The notes under the pieces were generated by a model. That model was not told the origin of the DNA, ran no database searches, and saw only the letters and a program-made list of their open reading frames with translations. Source: Xanthobacter aminoxidans (lineage in GTDB: Bacteria; Pseudomonadota; Alphaproteobacteria; Rhizobiales; Xanthobacteraceae). From it: a stretch of 46,377 bases of DNA. The first letter of the stretch is position 1. The number at the start of each line of letters is the position of its first letter. Below are positions 9,410 through 17,837 of the stretch, piece after piece. A program made the position numbers and the translations under genes. The stretch spans positions 1 to 46,377 of the forward strand of contig NZ_JAMJXC010000027.1 in the NCBI RefSeq assembly GCF_023571765.1, written 5' to 3'.

Positions 9410-9729
9410 CAGTCCACTCCCCGTGCAATGGTGCGGATCTCCAGGCCGCGCCTGCGGCCGAGTTCCTTGATTTCCTTGATGTCGTAACCCACCCCGTCGA
9501 AGCGGATGCGGTCACGCGTGGTCACGCCGGCGAGCCAGCGGGTGCGGAAGATCGTGGCGGTGTCGCCCTGCAGGCCGGAGCCCTGCAGGAATTCCGAGGT
9601 GCTGGACTGGATGAGGCTTGCCCACAAGGTCGCCACCGGCGCCCATGTGGTGGTCAGCACCCCGTCTGCGTCCCGCGCCTCGGTTCCGCGCTCGATCGTG
9701 ATGCGCCGGTCCATCTGTCCCGCCTTCAC
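9409..9729 (-). CDS. Phage head closure (head-tail joining) protein
   Basis: A 106-residue protein of the SPP1 gp16/HK97 gp7-like head-closure family. Typical features are the start MKAGQMDRRITIERGTEARD, the central WAPVATLWASLI strand, the GDTATIFRTRW strand and the final RFDGVGYDIKEIKE. Its start overlaps the upstream gene by 4 nt and its stop overlaps the tape measure start. Placement after the tube and terminator genes, rather than next to the connector, is unusual compared with HK97, but the family assignment rests on sequence. Confidence 0.75.
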   Translation of the reverse strand: MKAGQMDRRITIERGTEARDADGVLTTTWAPVATLWASLIQSSTSEFLQGSGLQGDTATIFRTRWLAGVTTRDRIRFDGVGYDIKEIKELGRRRGLEIRTIARGVD

Positions 9730-10133
9730 CGGGCAACCTCCACGAGGCTTTCGACGGTGACGACGCCATGGGAGGTCTCCCCGTCCGGGTCGCGCAGGAG
9801 GCGCGACGACGACACGAGGGCCGTCACCGCCCTGTGCCCGCCTTCAAGCGGCAGCGTCGCGCCTTCCACGGCCGCCACGATGCCGTCTGCGATGTCGCGG
9901 GCGAGCGGCGCATTCTTCGTCCAGACATGCAGCGTGGCGTAGAGGCGCCGCTCGCGCCCGCAGAGGGATTGCGGCTCGCGCACCGACTGCCCTTCTCCGA
10001 ACAGGATCGAGGGGAAGCGCTGCGGCGCGCCGTCCCCATCGACGATGTTGGCGGCCGGCACCAGCGCGAGGAGTTCCGGCGCCGCGAGGAACCGCGCGAG
10101 GAGCGCCCTTTGCAGGGCGCGGTCCGGGGCCAT
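9726..10133 (-). CDS. DUF3168-family tail terminator/completion protein
   Basis: A 135-residue protein with the DUF3168 pattern: an N-terminal helix (ALQRALLARFLAAPELLALV), a FPSILFGEG strand, LYATLHVWTKNAPLARDIAD and a C-terminal strand region. In siphophages this family caps the tail tube at the head end. It starts with an ATG one base into the stop region of the tube gene and is coupled to the head-closure gene. The usual gene order (DUF3168 before the tube) is reversed here. Confidence 0.75.
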   Translation of the reverse strand: MAPDRALQRALLARFLAAPELLALVPAANIVDGDGAPQRFPSILFGEGQSVREPQSLCGRERRLYATLHVWTKNAPLARDIADGIVAAVEGATLPLEGGHRAVTALVSSSRLLRDPDGETSHGVVTVESLVEVAR

Positions 10134-10621
10134 CAGGTGGCGGAGGCGTGCACGACAACCACGTTGGAGTCGATCTCCAGCGTGGACGTGAGCTTGATGG
10201 TGGCGTTCGCCTCATCCATCTGGTCGCTCGCCGACATCACCAGGGCCGTGAAGTAGCGCGCCGAGTTCTTCGGCGAAGCCCCGGCCGCCGGCTTGTCGGC
10301 GAACTCCACCTTGAAGGCGTAGCTGTCACGCGCGGCGGCGGCGGCGCGCAGGGCGAGCTGCCCTTCGTCGCCATAGTCGGCATTCATGATGACTTCCATG
10401 GCGCCCGCATTCTTCACGCCCTTCACCTTGCGGGTGCGCCCCTTACTCAGAACGTTGGACGTGATCAGCTCCGCCGTGTCGCCGAAGGAGCCGATGCTTT
10501 CGACTTCATCGATCTCGGTCCAGTCCTCGGCGGTGAAGTCGGCCGCCACGAAGTCGGCGGGTCCGGGTACCTTGACGGCCCCGATGAAGATCTTCGATCC
10601 GCTCGCGCTGAAGAGTGCCAT
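10133..10621 (-). CDS. Major tail tube protein
   Basis: A 162-residue protein starting MALFSASGSKIFIG, with the pattern of the TP901-1/lambda-V-like tube family: DWTEIDEVESIGSFGDTAE near the N-terminus, a KGVKNAGAMEVIMNADYGDE strand pair and a C-terminal ATIKLTSTLEID. It would polymerise around the tape measure to form the tail tube. It lies between the chaperone pair and the terminator gene, as expected for the tail module. Confidence 0.88.
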   Translation of the reverse strand: MALFSASGSKIFIGAVKVPGPADFVAADFTAEDWTEIDEVESIGSFGDTAELITSNVLSKGRTRKVKGVKNAGAMEVIMNADYGDEGQLALRAAAAARDSYAFKVEFADKPAAGASPKNSARYFTALVMSASDQMDEANATIKLTSTLEIDSNVVVVHASAT

Positions 10622-10632
10622 GGTGTTTGCTC

Positions 10633-10854
10633 CTAACCTTTGGCTGTGAACATCGCGTCGAAGGCCGCCGCCGTCAGCGGAGCCTGTGGCGCGGCCTCCT
10701 TCCGCCCGCCGAACAGGGCGGCGAGCATGTCGATCCGCCCGTCATGGGCGGCGGCGATCTGCGGGATGGGGGTCGCGAGGGCGACGGCCGGGGTCCAGCC
10801 CAGCCAGCCCGTCGCGGCCTTGAAGAGCCATGCGTGATAGTCCGCGTGGCTCAT
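10633..10854 (-). CDS. Tail assembly chaperone, downstream part (lambda T-like)
   Basis: A 73-residue ORF (MSHADYHAWLFKAATGWLGW) whose ATG overlaps the stop of the upstream chaperone gene (ATGA). The TGWLGWTPAVALATPIPQI and GRIDMLAALFG segments look like the short second chaperone downstream of GTA gp10-type genes. It is in the -1 frame relative to the upstream gene, and a slippery heptamer lies just before that gene's stop. It may therefore be made both alone and as the C-terminal extension of a 186-residue fusion (111 + 2 + 73), like lambda G-T. Confidence 0.7.
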   Translation of the reverse strand: MSHADYHAWLFKAATGWLGWTPAVALATPIPQIAAAHDGRIDMLAALFGGRKEAAPQAPLTAAAFDAMFTAKG

Positions 10855-11192
10855 GCGTCGAAAGGGCGGGATCCCGGCTTGTCTTCCGCCTCCGCCTTCG
10901 GGCTGCGCCCGCCATTGGCGAGGAGGATCACGAACCGGATCAGGTCCGGCGCGATGTTCATGACGCCGGCGTCATAGACGCGGGCATCGAGATCGCCGGG
11001 GGCGGACAGGCCGATGCCGGCCCGCGTCACGTCGATCGCCGCCGGGAGGTCATAGGCCTCCAGCTTGTCGATCAACGCCCCGAAGCTCTGGTGCGCCCGG
11101 CACAGTGCCATGGCCGCGCCGAGGGTGGGCGCCAGGGTGAAGGTGTCGCCACCGAGGGCGAGGCTCACGTGGCCGTCGAGAAGGTCTGTCAT
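10851..11192 (-). CDS. Tail assembly chaperone (GTA gp10/gpG-like)
   Basis: A 113-residue protein starting at the ATG at 11192, which overlaps the stop of the gp10-like gene (ATGA); an upstream in-frame start at 11273 would run deep into that gene and is rejected. GDTFTLAPTLGAAMALCRAH and KLEAYDLPAAIDVTRAGI fit the small tail-assembly chaperone family of gene transfer agents and alphaproteobacterial phages. It coats the tape measure during tail assembly and is not expected in the mature virion. Confidence 0.75.
   Translation of the reverse strand: MTDLLDGHVSLALGGDTFTLAPTLGAAMALCRAHQSFGALIDKLEAYDLPAAIDVTRAGIGLSAPGDLDARVYDAGVMNIAPDLIRFVILLANGGRSPKAEAEDKPGSRPFDA
10860..10866 (-). other. Candidate -1 frameshift slippery site C CCT TTC
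   Basis: On the minus strand the chaperone gene reads CGC CCT TTC GAC GCA TGA. The heptamer CCCTTTC has the X XXY YYZ form in the correct frame. A -1 slip there continues as CGA CGC ATG AGC, straight into the 73-residue downstream ORF. The zero-frame stop lies 6 nt beyond the heptamer. Confidence 0.55.
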
Positions 11193-11644
11193 TTGGCGTC
11201 TTTCACCGCTTTGCGGATGGCCCGCTTGATGGCTGAGGCGAGCTTCTTCCGGTGCAGGCGGAAGGCAGGCCAAAAGAAGGGCTCGGCCTTGGTGCCGGGG
11301 TGGCGGGTGCCCTCGAAGAGGCCCCGGTTTTCGTGGGGAGCGGTCCCGAACTCCACCAGGTGGGCGTAGCGCACCTTGGTATTGCCGGCGGTCACAAGCA
11401 CCTGCAGTTCCGGCACCACCTGCCGCCCGCCCGGCTGGGAATAGGCCGGTGTAGAGGAGCCGCCCGGCGTCACGGCGATACTTTCCTTCAGGTCGCCGTC
11501 ATCGACAGGCGCGAGCGCGCGCATGTCGTCCGCGAGCGCATTGCCGGCTTTGAGAAGGGCCGGCTGCACGGCGGCCCGGACATTCTGCGGAATGGCATTG
11601 AGGCGCCGGTTGAGACGGGCAAGCCCGTTGTCCACCTTCGCCAC
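11189..11644 (-). CDS. HK97 gp10-family head-tail protein
   Basis: A 151-residue protein of the HK97 gp10/putative neck family. Diagnostic features are the start region with GLARLNRRLNAIPQNV, the ALADDMRALAPVDDGDLKES segment, KVRYAHLVEFGTAPHENRG and the closing FFWPAFRLHRKKLASAIKRA. The start is GTG at 11644, one base away from the stop of the upstream connector gene; no ATG is suitably placed. The stop overlaps the chaperone start (ATGA). Confidence 0.85.
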   Translation of the reverse strand: MAKVDNGLARLNRRLNAIPQNVRAAVQPALLKAGNALADDMRALAPVDDGDLKESIAVTPGGSSTPAYSQPGGRQVVPELQVLVTAGNTKVRYAHLVEFGTAPHENRGLFEGTRHPGTKAEPFFWPAFRLHRKKLASAIKRAIRKAVKDAK

Positions 11645-11645
11645 G

Positions 11646-12248
11646 CTACACCCGCACCCGCCGGAAATTGGCCGTGAGGCGGTTCGCGCCGAACGGAAGG
11701 TCGGACGCGGAGACGCCGACCGTCACCGCCTCCCGGTTCTCATAGAGGTGGGCGACGATGAGGAGCGCCGCCCGGCGAATGGCGGGCGGAACATCTTCCG
11801 GCGCACCGTACCCCGCCTCGAATGTCACGGACACCGCATCGTCGCGGGGATAGGTGGCAGGCCAGGACTGGCCATAGGCGAGCTTCAGATAGGGGTCTGC
11901 AGAGCCATTCAGCACCCCACCATAGACCTGTGCAGCCAGCGGGCGGGAGACGCCATCCGATCCCCAATAGGTCACGGAGGAGACCGCCCGCACCGGAGCG
12001 AGGGGCAGGCGGATGACGCCGCAGGCTGGGAAGCACGGCAGATCCTGCCGCCATACCTGCGTCACCAGCGTCCGCCCCAGCTCGCCGCTGTACCCGTCCA
12101 GCAAACTTTCCGCCGCCGCGATCAGATCCTCGATCAGGCCATCATCCTCGGACAGGTCCATCTTCAGGGCGAGCTTTGCCTCTTCGACCGTGAGGAGCGG
12201 AAGGGCGGGAGCCGAGACCCTAACGGGCGCCAGCACGTCAGGCCTCAT
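11646..12248 (-). CDS. Head-tail connector (gp6/phiE125 gp8-like)
   Basis: The start chosen is the ATG at 12248 (MRPDVLAPVRV), which overlaps the end of the repeat-protein gene by 11 nt; the longer frame to 12308 is Arg-rich and runs inside that gene. The 200-residue protein has LTVEEAKLALKMDLSEDDGL followed by IEDLIAAAESLLDGYSG, the typical gp6-like N-terminus of the head-tail connector family, and a late AIRRAALLIVAHLYENREAV helix. It would form the ring beneath the portal. Confidence 0.85.
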   Translation of the reverse strand: MRPDVLAPVRVSAPALPLLTVEEAKLALKMDLSEDDGLIEDLIAAAESLLDGYSGELGRTLVTQVWRQDLPCFPACGVIRLPLAPVRAVSSVTYWGSDGVSRPLAAQVYGGVLNGSADPYLKLAYGQSWPATYPRDDAVSVTFEAGYGAPEDVPPAIRRAALLIVAHLYENREAVTVGVSASDLPFGANRLTANFRRVRV

Positions 12249-12636
12249 CGGCCGCCTGCCGCGCCAGTGCCGCCTCGACAATGGCGGCGCCGTCGAGGCG
12301 CGTATCATTCATGTCCGGCTCGCCCACGGTCGGCACGAGCCGCAGAAGCTGGACGGGGATGACCTCTTCAGGCGCCGGGGCCTCGGCGGCTGGGGCGACC
12401 TGTTCGGGCGCCGGAGCCTCGACGGCCGGGGCGACCTCTTCGGGCGCCGGAGCCTCGACGGCCGGGGCGACCTCTTCGGGCGCCGGAGCATCGACGGCCG
12501 GGGCGACCTCTTCGGACGCCGGGGCCTCGGCGGCCGGGGCGACCTCTTCGGGCGCCGGAGCATCGACGGCCGGGGCGACCTCTTCGGGCGCCGGAGCCTC
12601 GGGAGCAATGATCTGGTTTTCTTCGGTCTCGGCCAT
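12238..12636 (-). CDS. Ala/Pro/Glu 12-residue-repeat protein of the head region
   Basis: A 132-residue acidic protein. Residues 18-89 are six 12-residue repeats of the form EEVAPAVEAPAP, followed by a short non-repeat C-terminus (PVQLLRLVPTVGEPDMND, DGAAIVEAALARQAADEA). It begins after GGAGGATCAAG, a good ribosome binding site, 59 bp downstream of the capsid gene, and overlaps the connector gene. Proteins with similar small C-terminal domains lie between capsid and connector in related phages. The repeat arm may be an extended linker or head decoration; the function is unknown. Confidence 0.7.
   Translation of the reverse strand: MAETEENQIIAPEAPAPEEVAPAVDAPAPEEVAPAAEAPASEEVAPAVDAPAPEEVAPAVEAPAPEEVAPAVEAPAPEQVAPAAEAPAPEEVIPVQLLRLVPTVGEPDMNDTRLDGAAIVEAALARQAADEA
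12370..12585 (-). repeat. Six 36-bp tandem repeats (coding)
   Basis: Six direct copies of a 36-bp unit (for example ggggcgacctcttcgggcgc within each copy) encode the 12-residue Ala/Pro/Glu repeats. Copies differ at a few positions (Val/Ala, Asp/Glu, Pro/Ser, one EQ for EE), so the array is older than the near-identical repeat in the tip gene but can still change copy number. Confidence 0.95.
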
Positions 12637-12694
12637 CTTGATCCTCCGAATTGAGCCGGCGGCGCCGGAGCGCCGCCGGAATGCGTGTCCGACC

Positions 12695-13987
12695 TCAGGC
12701 CGAGATCTTCATGGCCTTCATGGGCTCCGGGCTCTGCACCCCGCCGCCCACGCGCTTGCGGGTGTAGAAGCCGACATAGGGCTTGTTCGTGAGGGCATCG
12801 CGCAGGACCGAGATGCCGACGCGATCCACCACCAGGTAGGTGGACGCCATGTCGCCGTAGAGGATCGGGATGTTGCCAGCGGCCACGTTCGGCATGTCCG
12901 GCACGTCCACGATCGCTTCGCCCGCGAGGGTCGAAGGCTGGCCGACCTGATAGGAGGGCTGCCAGAGATAGTTGCCCTGCCCATCCTTCAGCTTGCGCAC
13001 CGCCATGCGGGTGAGCCGGTTCATGTACATCTTCGCCCCGGCGCGGAAGGCATCCGGCAGGGTGTAGATGAGGGTGATGATGCCGTCCGAGGTGATGGCC
13101 GCAGCCTCGCCGGAGTTCACCACCTCGATCGCGCCCCACGGGTGGCGGGCGGCGTTGGCCGCGCCGGTGACATAGGTGAGGATGCCGTAGGGCTTGCCGC
13201 TGCCGTCGCCGGCGAGGAAGGCGATGTTCTCCTGACGCGAGAACTCGGTCTCCACCTCGCTCGCGAGCCAGCCCTCGATATCGACTTCCGCGTCTTCGAG
13301 GAGCGTCTGGGAGGCGAAGGGGAAGGCGTACAGCTCGCCCGGCGTGAAGGTCAGGGGCGCCACCTGCGGCGTGCCGGTGGCGGGGCGCGCGGCGTTCTCG
13401 GCGACCCAGCCCGAACCCACCGTGCGATCGTTGTAGACGCGGGTGAAGCCCGGCTTGCTGATGCTCTGCACCTGCGCGTTCTGCCGGATGGGAGAGATCT
13501 CCTTCAGGCGCGCCGTGATGGTGCGGTCCCACTCGACAGGCGCGAGATAGCCGCCATCCGGGTTGCTGCCGACCGTCATCGCGGCGCGCGGCCCTGCCTT
13601 GTTCAGGGCCTTGATCTGGGCCTCGCCCTCGCCTTCGCGGAAGAAGGCGCCCCACGCGGTGCTGTACTCGGGATCCGCCGGCGCCGCCGCACCGCCGCCC
13701 GCCTTGGCCGTGGCCGCCGCCTGCTGTGCCGAGATGGCATCGAGGGCCTTCTGCGCGGCCTCGATCGCCTGATCGATCTTCTCCAGCTTGGCGTTCACGA
13801 CCGTATCGTCGGCCTTGGCCTTCAGCCGGTCATCGTTGGTCTTCTTGTACTCCTCGAAAGCCTCATTGAGCTTGGCGAGGATCTGCGCCGGGTTGCTGGC
13901 GTCGGCGCGCGGCGCGGCGTGGACGGCGCGGGGAACCGGGGCAAGCGCGGTCGCGCCCATGAGGGCGGAGGTCGAAACGTGATGCAT
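12695..13987 (-). CDS. Major capsid protein, HK97 fold
   Basis: A 430-residue HK97-type capsid protein. Residues about 30-95 form an acidic coiled coil (LAKLNEAFEEYKKTNDDRL), the usual scaffold-like delta domain removed by the prohead protease. The mature part begins around 105-130 and contains GGYLAPVEWDRTI, LEDAEVDIEGWLASEVETEF, FLAGDGSGKPYGILTY and YVGFYTRKRVGGGVQSPEP, all typical of the family. The start ATG follows GAAAGGG. It lies directly after the protease gene, so the two proteins likely work together in prohead maturation. Confidence 0.95.
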   Translation of the reverse strand: MHHVSTSALMGATALAPVPRAVHAAPRADASNPAQILAKLNEAFEEYKKTNDDRLKAKADDTVVNAKLEKIDQAIEAAQKALDAISAQQAAATAKAGGGAAAPADPEYSTAWGAFFREGEGEAQIKALNKAGPRAAMTVGSNPDGGYLAPVEWDRTITARLKEISPIRQNAQVQSISKPGFTRVYNDRTVGSGWVAENAARPATGTPQVAPLTFTPGELYAFPFASQTLLEDAEVDIEGWLASEVETEFSRQENIAFLAGDGSGKPYGILTYVTGAANAARHPWGAIEVVNSGEAAAITSDGIITLIYTLPDAFRAGAKMYMNRLTRMAVRKLKDGQGNYLWQPSYQVGQPSTLAGEAIVDVPDMPNVAAGNIPILYGDMASTYLVVDRVGISVLRDALTNKPYVGFYTRKRVGGGVQSPEPMKAMKISA

Positions 13988-13998
13988 GGCGAACCCTT

Positions 13999-14895
13999 TC
14001 AGGATTTCAGATTGTCAAGGAACGCGGCCGCAAGGCCGGTCCAGTCGTCGCCAGCGCCCGGCGTGGCGTCTTCAGGGGCAGCGCCCGGCGTGCCCTTGAT
14101 CTTGGAAATGCGGCTGCGCGCCTGTGCACGCGTCATACCGCCGGAAACGAGGGTCAGCTCCAGCGCGCGCAGCTCATTGACGGCGCGGTCGGAGGCGCGG
14201 GCGGCATCGTCCACCTTCACCGCATCGGCCGGCAGGAGTGCGTCCGCGAACCCGCGCTCGATCGCGATGGAGCCGGACATGTAGGTTTCGGCGTCCATCC
14301 ACTTCGCGATCGCTGCGGCGTCCTGCCCCGATCGCTGCGCATAGAGATCGGCCATGGCCCGGTCGAAGGGCTCCAGCCAGTCGGCCACCTCGCGCATATC
14401 GTTCCGGTTGCCGGCGGCCACGACCCACGAATTGTGGATCATGATGAAGGAGGCCGCGCCCACCTCGATCCGGTCGCCCGCCATGGCGATGAGGCTGGCG
14501 GCCGAGGCGGCCCAGCCCATGACCTTGACCGTGATGTCCTGCGGATGCTCGCGCAGCACATTGTAGATGGCGAGGCCTTCGAACACGTCGCCGCCCGGCG
14601 AGTTGATCTGCACCTCGACGGGGCGGTCACCGATGGCGCGCAGCTGCTGCGACACCTTCTTCGCGGTCACGCCGCCGCCGCTCCAGAAATCCTCGCCGAT
14701 CATGTCGAACATGGTGATCACGTTGTCGCCCGGCACGAGCGCCCGCACGCCGGCGGCATCCTCGCCCCACCGCTCCAGGGCGGCCGGCGAGGTGAACGCC
14801 TGCACCATGCGCTCGGCCGGGATCGGCATGGCGCCAGGGCGTGCCTTCGCCATGATCCGACCTGTGCAGCAGGCCGGCTTACGCTGCATTCGCAT
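13999..14895 (-). CDS. ClpP-type prohead maturation protease
   Basis: A 298-residue S14-family serine peptidase. The core has VQINSPGGDVFEGLAIYN, the nucleophile in GWAASAASLIAMAG (Ser131) and His154 in FIMIHNSWV, followed by an acidic residue in the helical region. The N-terminal ~30 residues and the Ala/Gly-rich C-terminal tail lie outside the ClpP core. The gene overlaps the end of the portal gene by 17 nt; an ATG two codons in (14889) has better spacing from GCAAGGG and is an equally likely start. Confidence 0.92.
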   Translation of the reverse strand: MRMQRKPACCTGRIMAKARPGAMPIPAERMVQAFTSPAALERWGEDAAGVRALVPGDNVITMFDMIGEDFWSGGGVTAKKVSQQLRAIGDRPVEVQINSPGGDVFEGLAIYNVLREHPQDITVKVMGWAASAASLIAMAGDRIEVGAASFIMIHNSWVVAAGNRNDMREVADWLEPFDRAMADLYAQRSGQDAAAIAKWMDAETYMSGSIAIERGFADALLPADAVKVDDAARASDRAVNELRALELTLVSGGMTRAQARSRISKIKGTPGAAPEDATPGAGDDWTGLAAAFLDNLKS

Positions 14896-16114
14896 TTCCC
14901 TTGCTCCCTTGATCTGCCGAGCCCCCGGCCATCACGTGCGGCGGCGCATCGCGCTCCGGCAGATCCAGCACGTCGCGCACCTCATCCACCCACATCCACG
15001 GCGCACTGCCGCCGGCGCCGAGCGCCTTGGCGAGAAAGTCCGCCTGATCTTTCATTGACCCGCGCAGCAGCGCGCCGGCGTTGAACTTGATGGCCATTTC
15101 GTCCGCCTCGGCATCGGTCAGCAGCGTGCGCTCGCAGGCCTGTTGCCACGCCTCGAACCACGGGTTGAGGGCATAGGTGACGAAGAATTGGCCGAGGGCC
15201 TCGATGCCGGAGCCCCAGCTCGTTTCATCGAGCATGAGGAGCGGGCGCGGGACGCCCGTGACCCGGCCGATCTCCTCGATCTGCATCTTGCGGATCTCGA
15301 CCATCTGCGCGTCGCGGGCCGTCGAGGAGATCGGGACATATTTCATCCCCTCTTCGAGGATGAGGTTGCGCCCCGCCTTGTCGGAGCCGGACTTGCTCTC
15401 AAGGCTCTCCTGCAAGCGCGCATATGCCTCCGGCGACAGGCGCTCGGGATGCTCCAGCGCACCGCCCACCATCGTGCCGTTGCGCATCATGCGGGCGGCG
15501 GCAAGCTCCGCCGCCAGGGCGATGCCCACCGCCTCGGCCGCCTGTTTCACCAGCGAGAGGCCGGAAATGCCGTCGAGGGAAATCCCGCGCAGGTGCAGGA
15601 TGTCCCGCGCGGGATAGCGCACGGCCGCCCCCTTGGCGGGCCGGTACACATAGGACACAGACCAGTCCGCCCCTTGCTCCGGCGTCACGAGGTCCGGATC
15701 CAGCGGCACCATCTGCGTTGGGGTGAGCGCGCCGCCGGCGCGCAGGTTCGGGCTGCGGATCACCAGCGCATAGCCGTTGCCCTTCACCAGGGCGCGCAGC
15801 TGCATCAGGACGCGGAAGTCAAACGCCGTCTGCCACGCATTCGGCCGGCGATGCAGGAGCCGGTACAGCGGATGCGTGTCGCGCTTTTTCTTCGTGTTGG
15901 TGTCGATCAGGTGCAACGGCAACATGCCGATGCTTCCCGAGATGAGAGACACGGCGCGGAACATGGCCGGGTTCTTCAGCGCCTTGTCCACGTTGACGTG
16001 GATGCCCGTCGCCGTCTCCGACACGCCGAACCGCAGCAGCTCGGAAATGAGAGGGTTCGCGACGGCGCCGCCTTCCGCGCGCGCCCGGCGGCGGAACACA
16101 TTCCAAAGGTTCAT
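14879..16114 (-). CDS. Portal protein, HK97 family
   Basis: A 411-residue HK97-type portal protein. The start is the ATG at 16114 (MNLWNVFRRRARAEGG), 7 bp after the terminase stop and preceded by GAGGCGG; the longer frame to 16165 would run into the terminase gene. Family features include NPAMFRAVSLISGSIGMLPL, LLHRRPNAWQTAFDFRVLMQ, ILHLRGISLDGISGLSLVKQ and VTGVPRPLLMLDETSWGSGI. It forms the DNA-entry ring at one vertex and contacts the terminase and the connector. Confidence 0.95.
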   Translation of the reverse strand: MNLWNVFRRRARAEGGAVANPLISELLRFGVSETATGIHVNVDKALKNPAMFRAVSLISGSIGMLPLHLIDTNTKKKRDTHPLYRLLHRRPNAWQTAFDFRVLMQLRALVKGNGYALVIRSPNLRAGGALTPTQMVPLDPDLVTPEQGADWSVSYVYRPAKGAAVRYPARDILHLRGISLDGISGLSLVKQAAEAVGIALAAELAAARMMRNGTMVGGALEHPERLSPEAYARLQESLESKSGSDKAGRNLILEEGMKYVPISSTARDAQMVEIRKMQIEEIGRVTGVPRPLLMLDETSWGSGIEALGQFFVTYALNPWFEAWQQACERTLLTDAEADEMAIKFNAGALLRGSMKDQADFLAKALGAGGSAPWMWVDEVRDVLDLPERDAPPHVMAGGSADQGSKGNANAA

Positions 16115-16121
16115 GCCCGCC

Positions 16122-17837
16122 TCACGCCATGAGAATGCCACGGCTCTCGTAGACCGAGAGCCCACGGGCGACCGGATTGCGGCTCACCATGTCCACCGCG
16201 TTGAAGAAGGCCATGAGCGGGTCGATCTTCGCCGAGGCCTTGCGCTTCTCGATGTAGACGTTGGAGCCACGGTACTCGGCCATGGCATTGCCGACACACC
16301 AGTTGAACAGCCCCGAGCCGCAGTGCTTTAGCGTGCCGTCAGCGAGCATCCGCTCCGCAGCGAAGATCGCCGAAGACAGCTTGTAGCCTTGCGAAACGCT
16401 CATGACCTGTGGATGCACGATGCCGTTTTCGGACAAGGCATAAACCAGAGGCCGGGCCAATGCGGGGTCGAGGCCGATAGCCCCGGTCTTCGGTAGCAGC
16501 CCGTGCAAATCGAGTTTGAGGATGATCTCAACCACCTCTGCGAGATCCTGCTCCACGTGCTGGCACACCACCAGGTCACCAGCCTTCTCGAAGTCCCGCA
16601 GCGTCTCGGCGATTTCCTTATGGGTCTCGAACACCTTGAGCTGCGCCCAGGCGCGCCCCCATACCCGCCACTTCCGCGTCTCCTTATGGCGGCCCGCGAC
16701 GGCGAGGCCGTACAGGTCGTACATGCCGCCGATGTCGCCGCCCACCACCGCCACATCCGATGTCGCGATGATGTTTTCGAGCGTGATGGCGGGATCCGCC
16801 GCCTGTGGCCAGAAATCCGCGCCGACCCACCTGTCATTGTGCATGGCCATGCCGATCTGCACATTGAGGTGCTGGGAGGCCCATTCCTGCGCAGCCTGAT
16901 CACCCTTCTCCTGCGCGGTGCGCCATTCCTTGGCGAGGCGCTCGATCGTGAGCGAGCGGCCGAGATTGGGCAGCACCATCGGCCAATTCTTGGGATCGGC
17001 CCACGGCTTGCCCTCGGCCGTCTGCATCTTCTCCGAGAACTCATAGAGAATGGGGAGCATGCGCACCCCTTCGGTAATCGTCCCGTCGCGCACGCCCCGC
17101 GCATAGGTCAGCTCATCCTTGAAGACGCCGGCGGGTGGCGTCGCCGATTGCGTGGTGATGATGATCAGGAGGCTTTCGGGGTTCGTGATCATGCCGCCCC
17201 GGATCTGGCCGAGAACGCGGCTGGCGTAGCTCGCTGCCGCCATCTCGTGCAGCTCGTCCACGATAGCGAAGGCGGGGATAGAGCCGGTGACCACCTTCGG
17301 GCTGAAGCTCGTGATCTTCAGCTTCACGTTTCGCTTGACCCCCGTGATGGGGTCCACGTGAAGATCGAGGATCGTTTTCTTGTGTTCGATCACGTCGAAG
17401 CGGCGCTTCAGATAGGGATCGAGCCTGATCATGGCCGCCGCCTGCGCGAAGCACTTGTCGGCCACCTCCTGCGTCGGCCCGACGATGACCCCTTCCACGT
17501 TGGGGCGCTGGTTGAGCTGCAGGGCCAACAGGCCGAGCGCGGCGGCGTTCGTTGTCTTCCCGTTCTTCTTCGGCACCAGGTTGAAGATCTCGCCGACGAA
17601 GCGCTCTCCGGTCACCGGATCGATAGAGCCGAAGGCTGCGCGCACAATGTCCCGCATCCACGGCCCGGCCACCTCCGCCATGGTGGGCGTTCCGGGGATG
17701 TCGGGGACGCGCAGCTTGTCGAAGAGGGCCACGGCGCAATCGGCGAGCACCGGATCCAGAGGCAGAGATGGAATGGGCGTGAGACCCTTCCGCAACCTGT
17801 CTTCCCAATCGAGGCAGGCGAAGGACGGCGCGGTCAA
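16122..17837 (-). CDS. Terminase large subunit
   Basis: A 571-residue packaging motor of the Terminase_1 type. The ATPase domain has a deviant Walker A (LVPKKNGKTT, residues about 88-96) and a Walker B ending in AIVDELHEM (about 195-203). The coupling motif is in LLIIITTQSATPPAG. The nuclease domain contains VVGGDIGGMYDLYGLAV and a later acidic residue in GAIGLDPALA. The start overlaps the small terminase stop by 4 nt. Confidence 0.95.
   Translation of the reverse strand: MTAPSFACLDWEDRLRKGLTPIPSLPLDPVLADCAVALFDKLRVPDIPGTPTMAEVAGPWMRDIVRAAFGSIDPVTGERFVGEIFNLVPKKNGKTTNAAALGLLALQLNQRPNVEGVIVGPTQEVADKCFAQAAAMIRLDPYLKRRFDVIEHKKTILDLHVDPITGVKRNVKLKITSFSPKVVTGSIPAFAIVDELHEMAAASYASRVLGQIRGGMITNPESLLIIITTQSATPPAGVFKDELTYARGVRDGTITEGVRMLPILYEFSEKMQTAEGKPWADPKNWPMVLPNLGRSLTIERLAKEWRTAQEKGDQAAQEWASQHLNVQIGMAMHNDRWVGADFWPQAADPAITLENIIATSDVAVVGGDIGGMYDLYGLAVAGRHKETRKWRVWGRAWAQLKVFETHKEIAETLRDFEKAGDLVVCQHVEQDLAEVVEIILKLDLHGLLPKTGAIGLDPALARPLVYALSENGIVHPQVMSVSQGYKLSSAIFAAERMLADGTLKHCGSGLFNWCVGNAMAEYRGSNVYIEKRKASAKIDPLMAFFNAVDMVSRNPVARGLSVYESRGILMA

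Noticed and set aside
7448-9487. 679-residue ORF opposite the tape measure gene
   Set aside because: Antisense shadow with long Arg/Leu/His runs. The opposite frame has the full tape measure layout.
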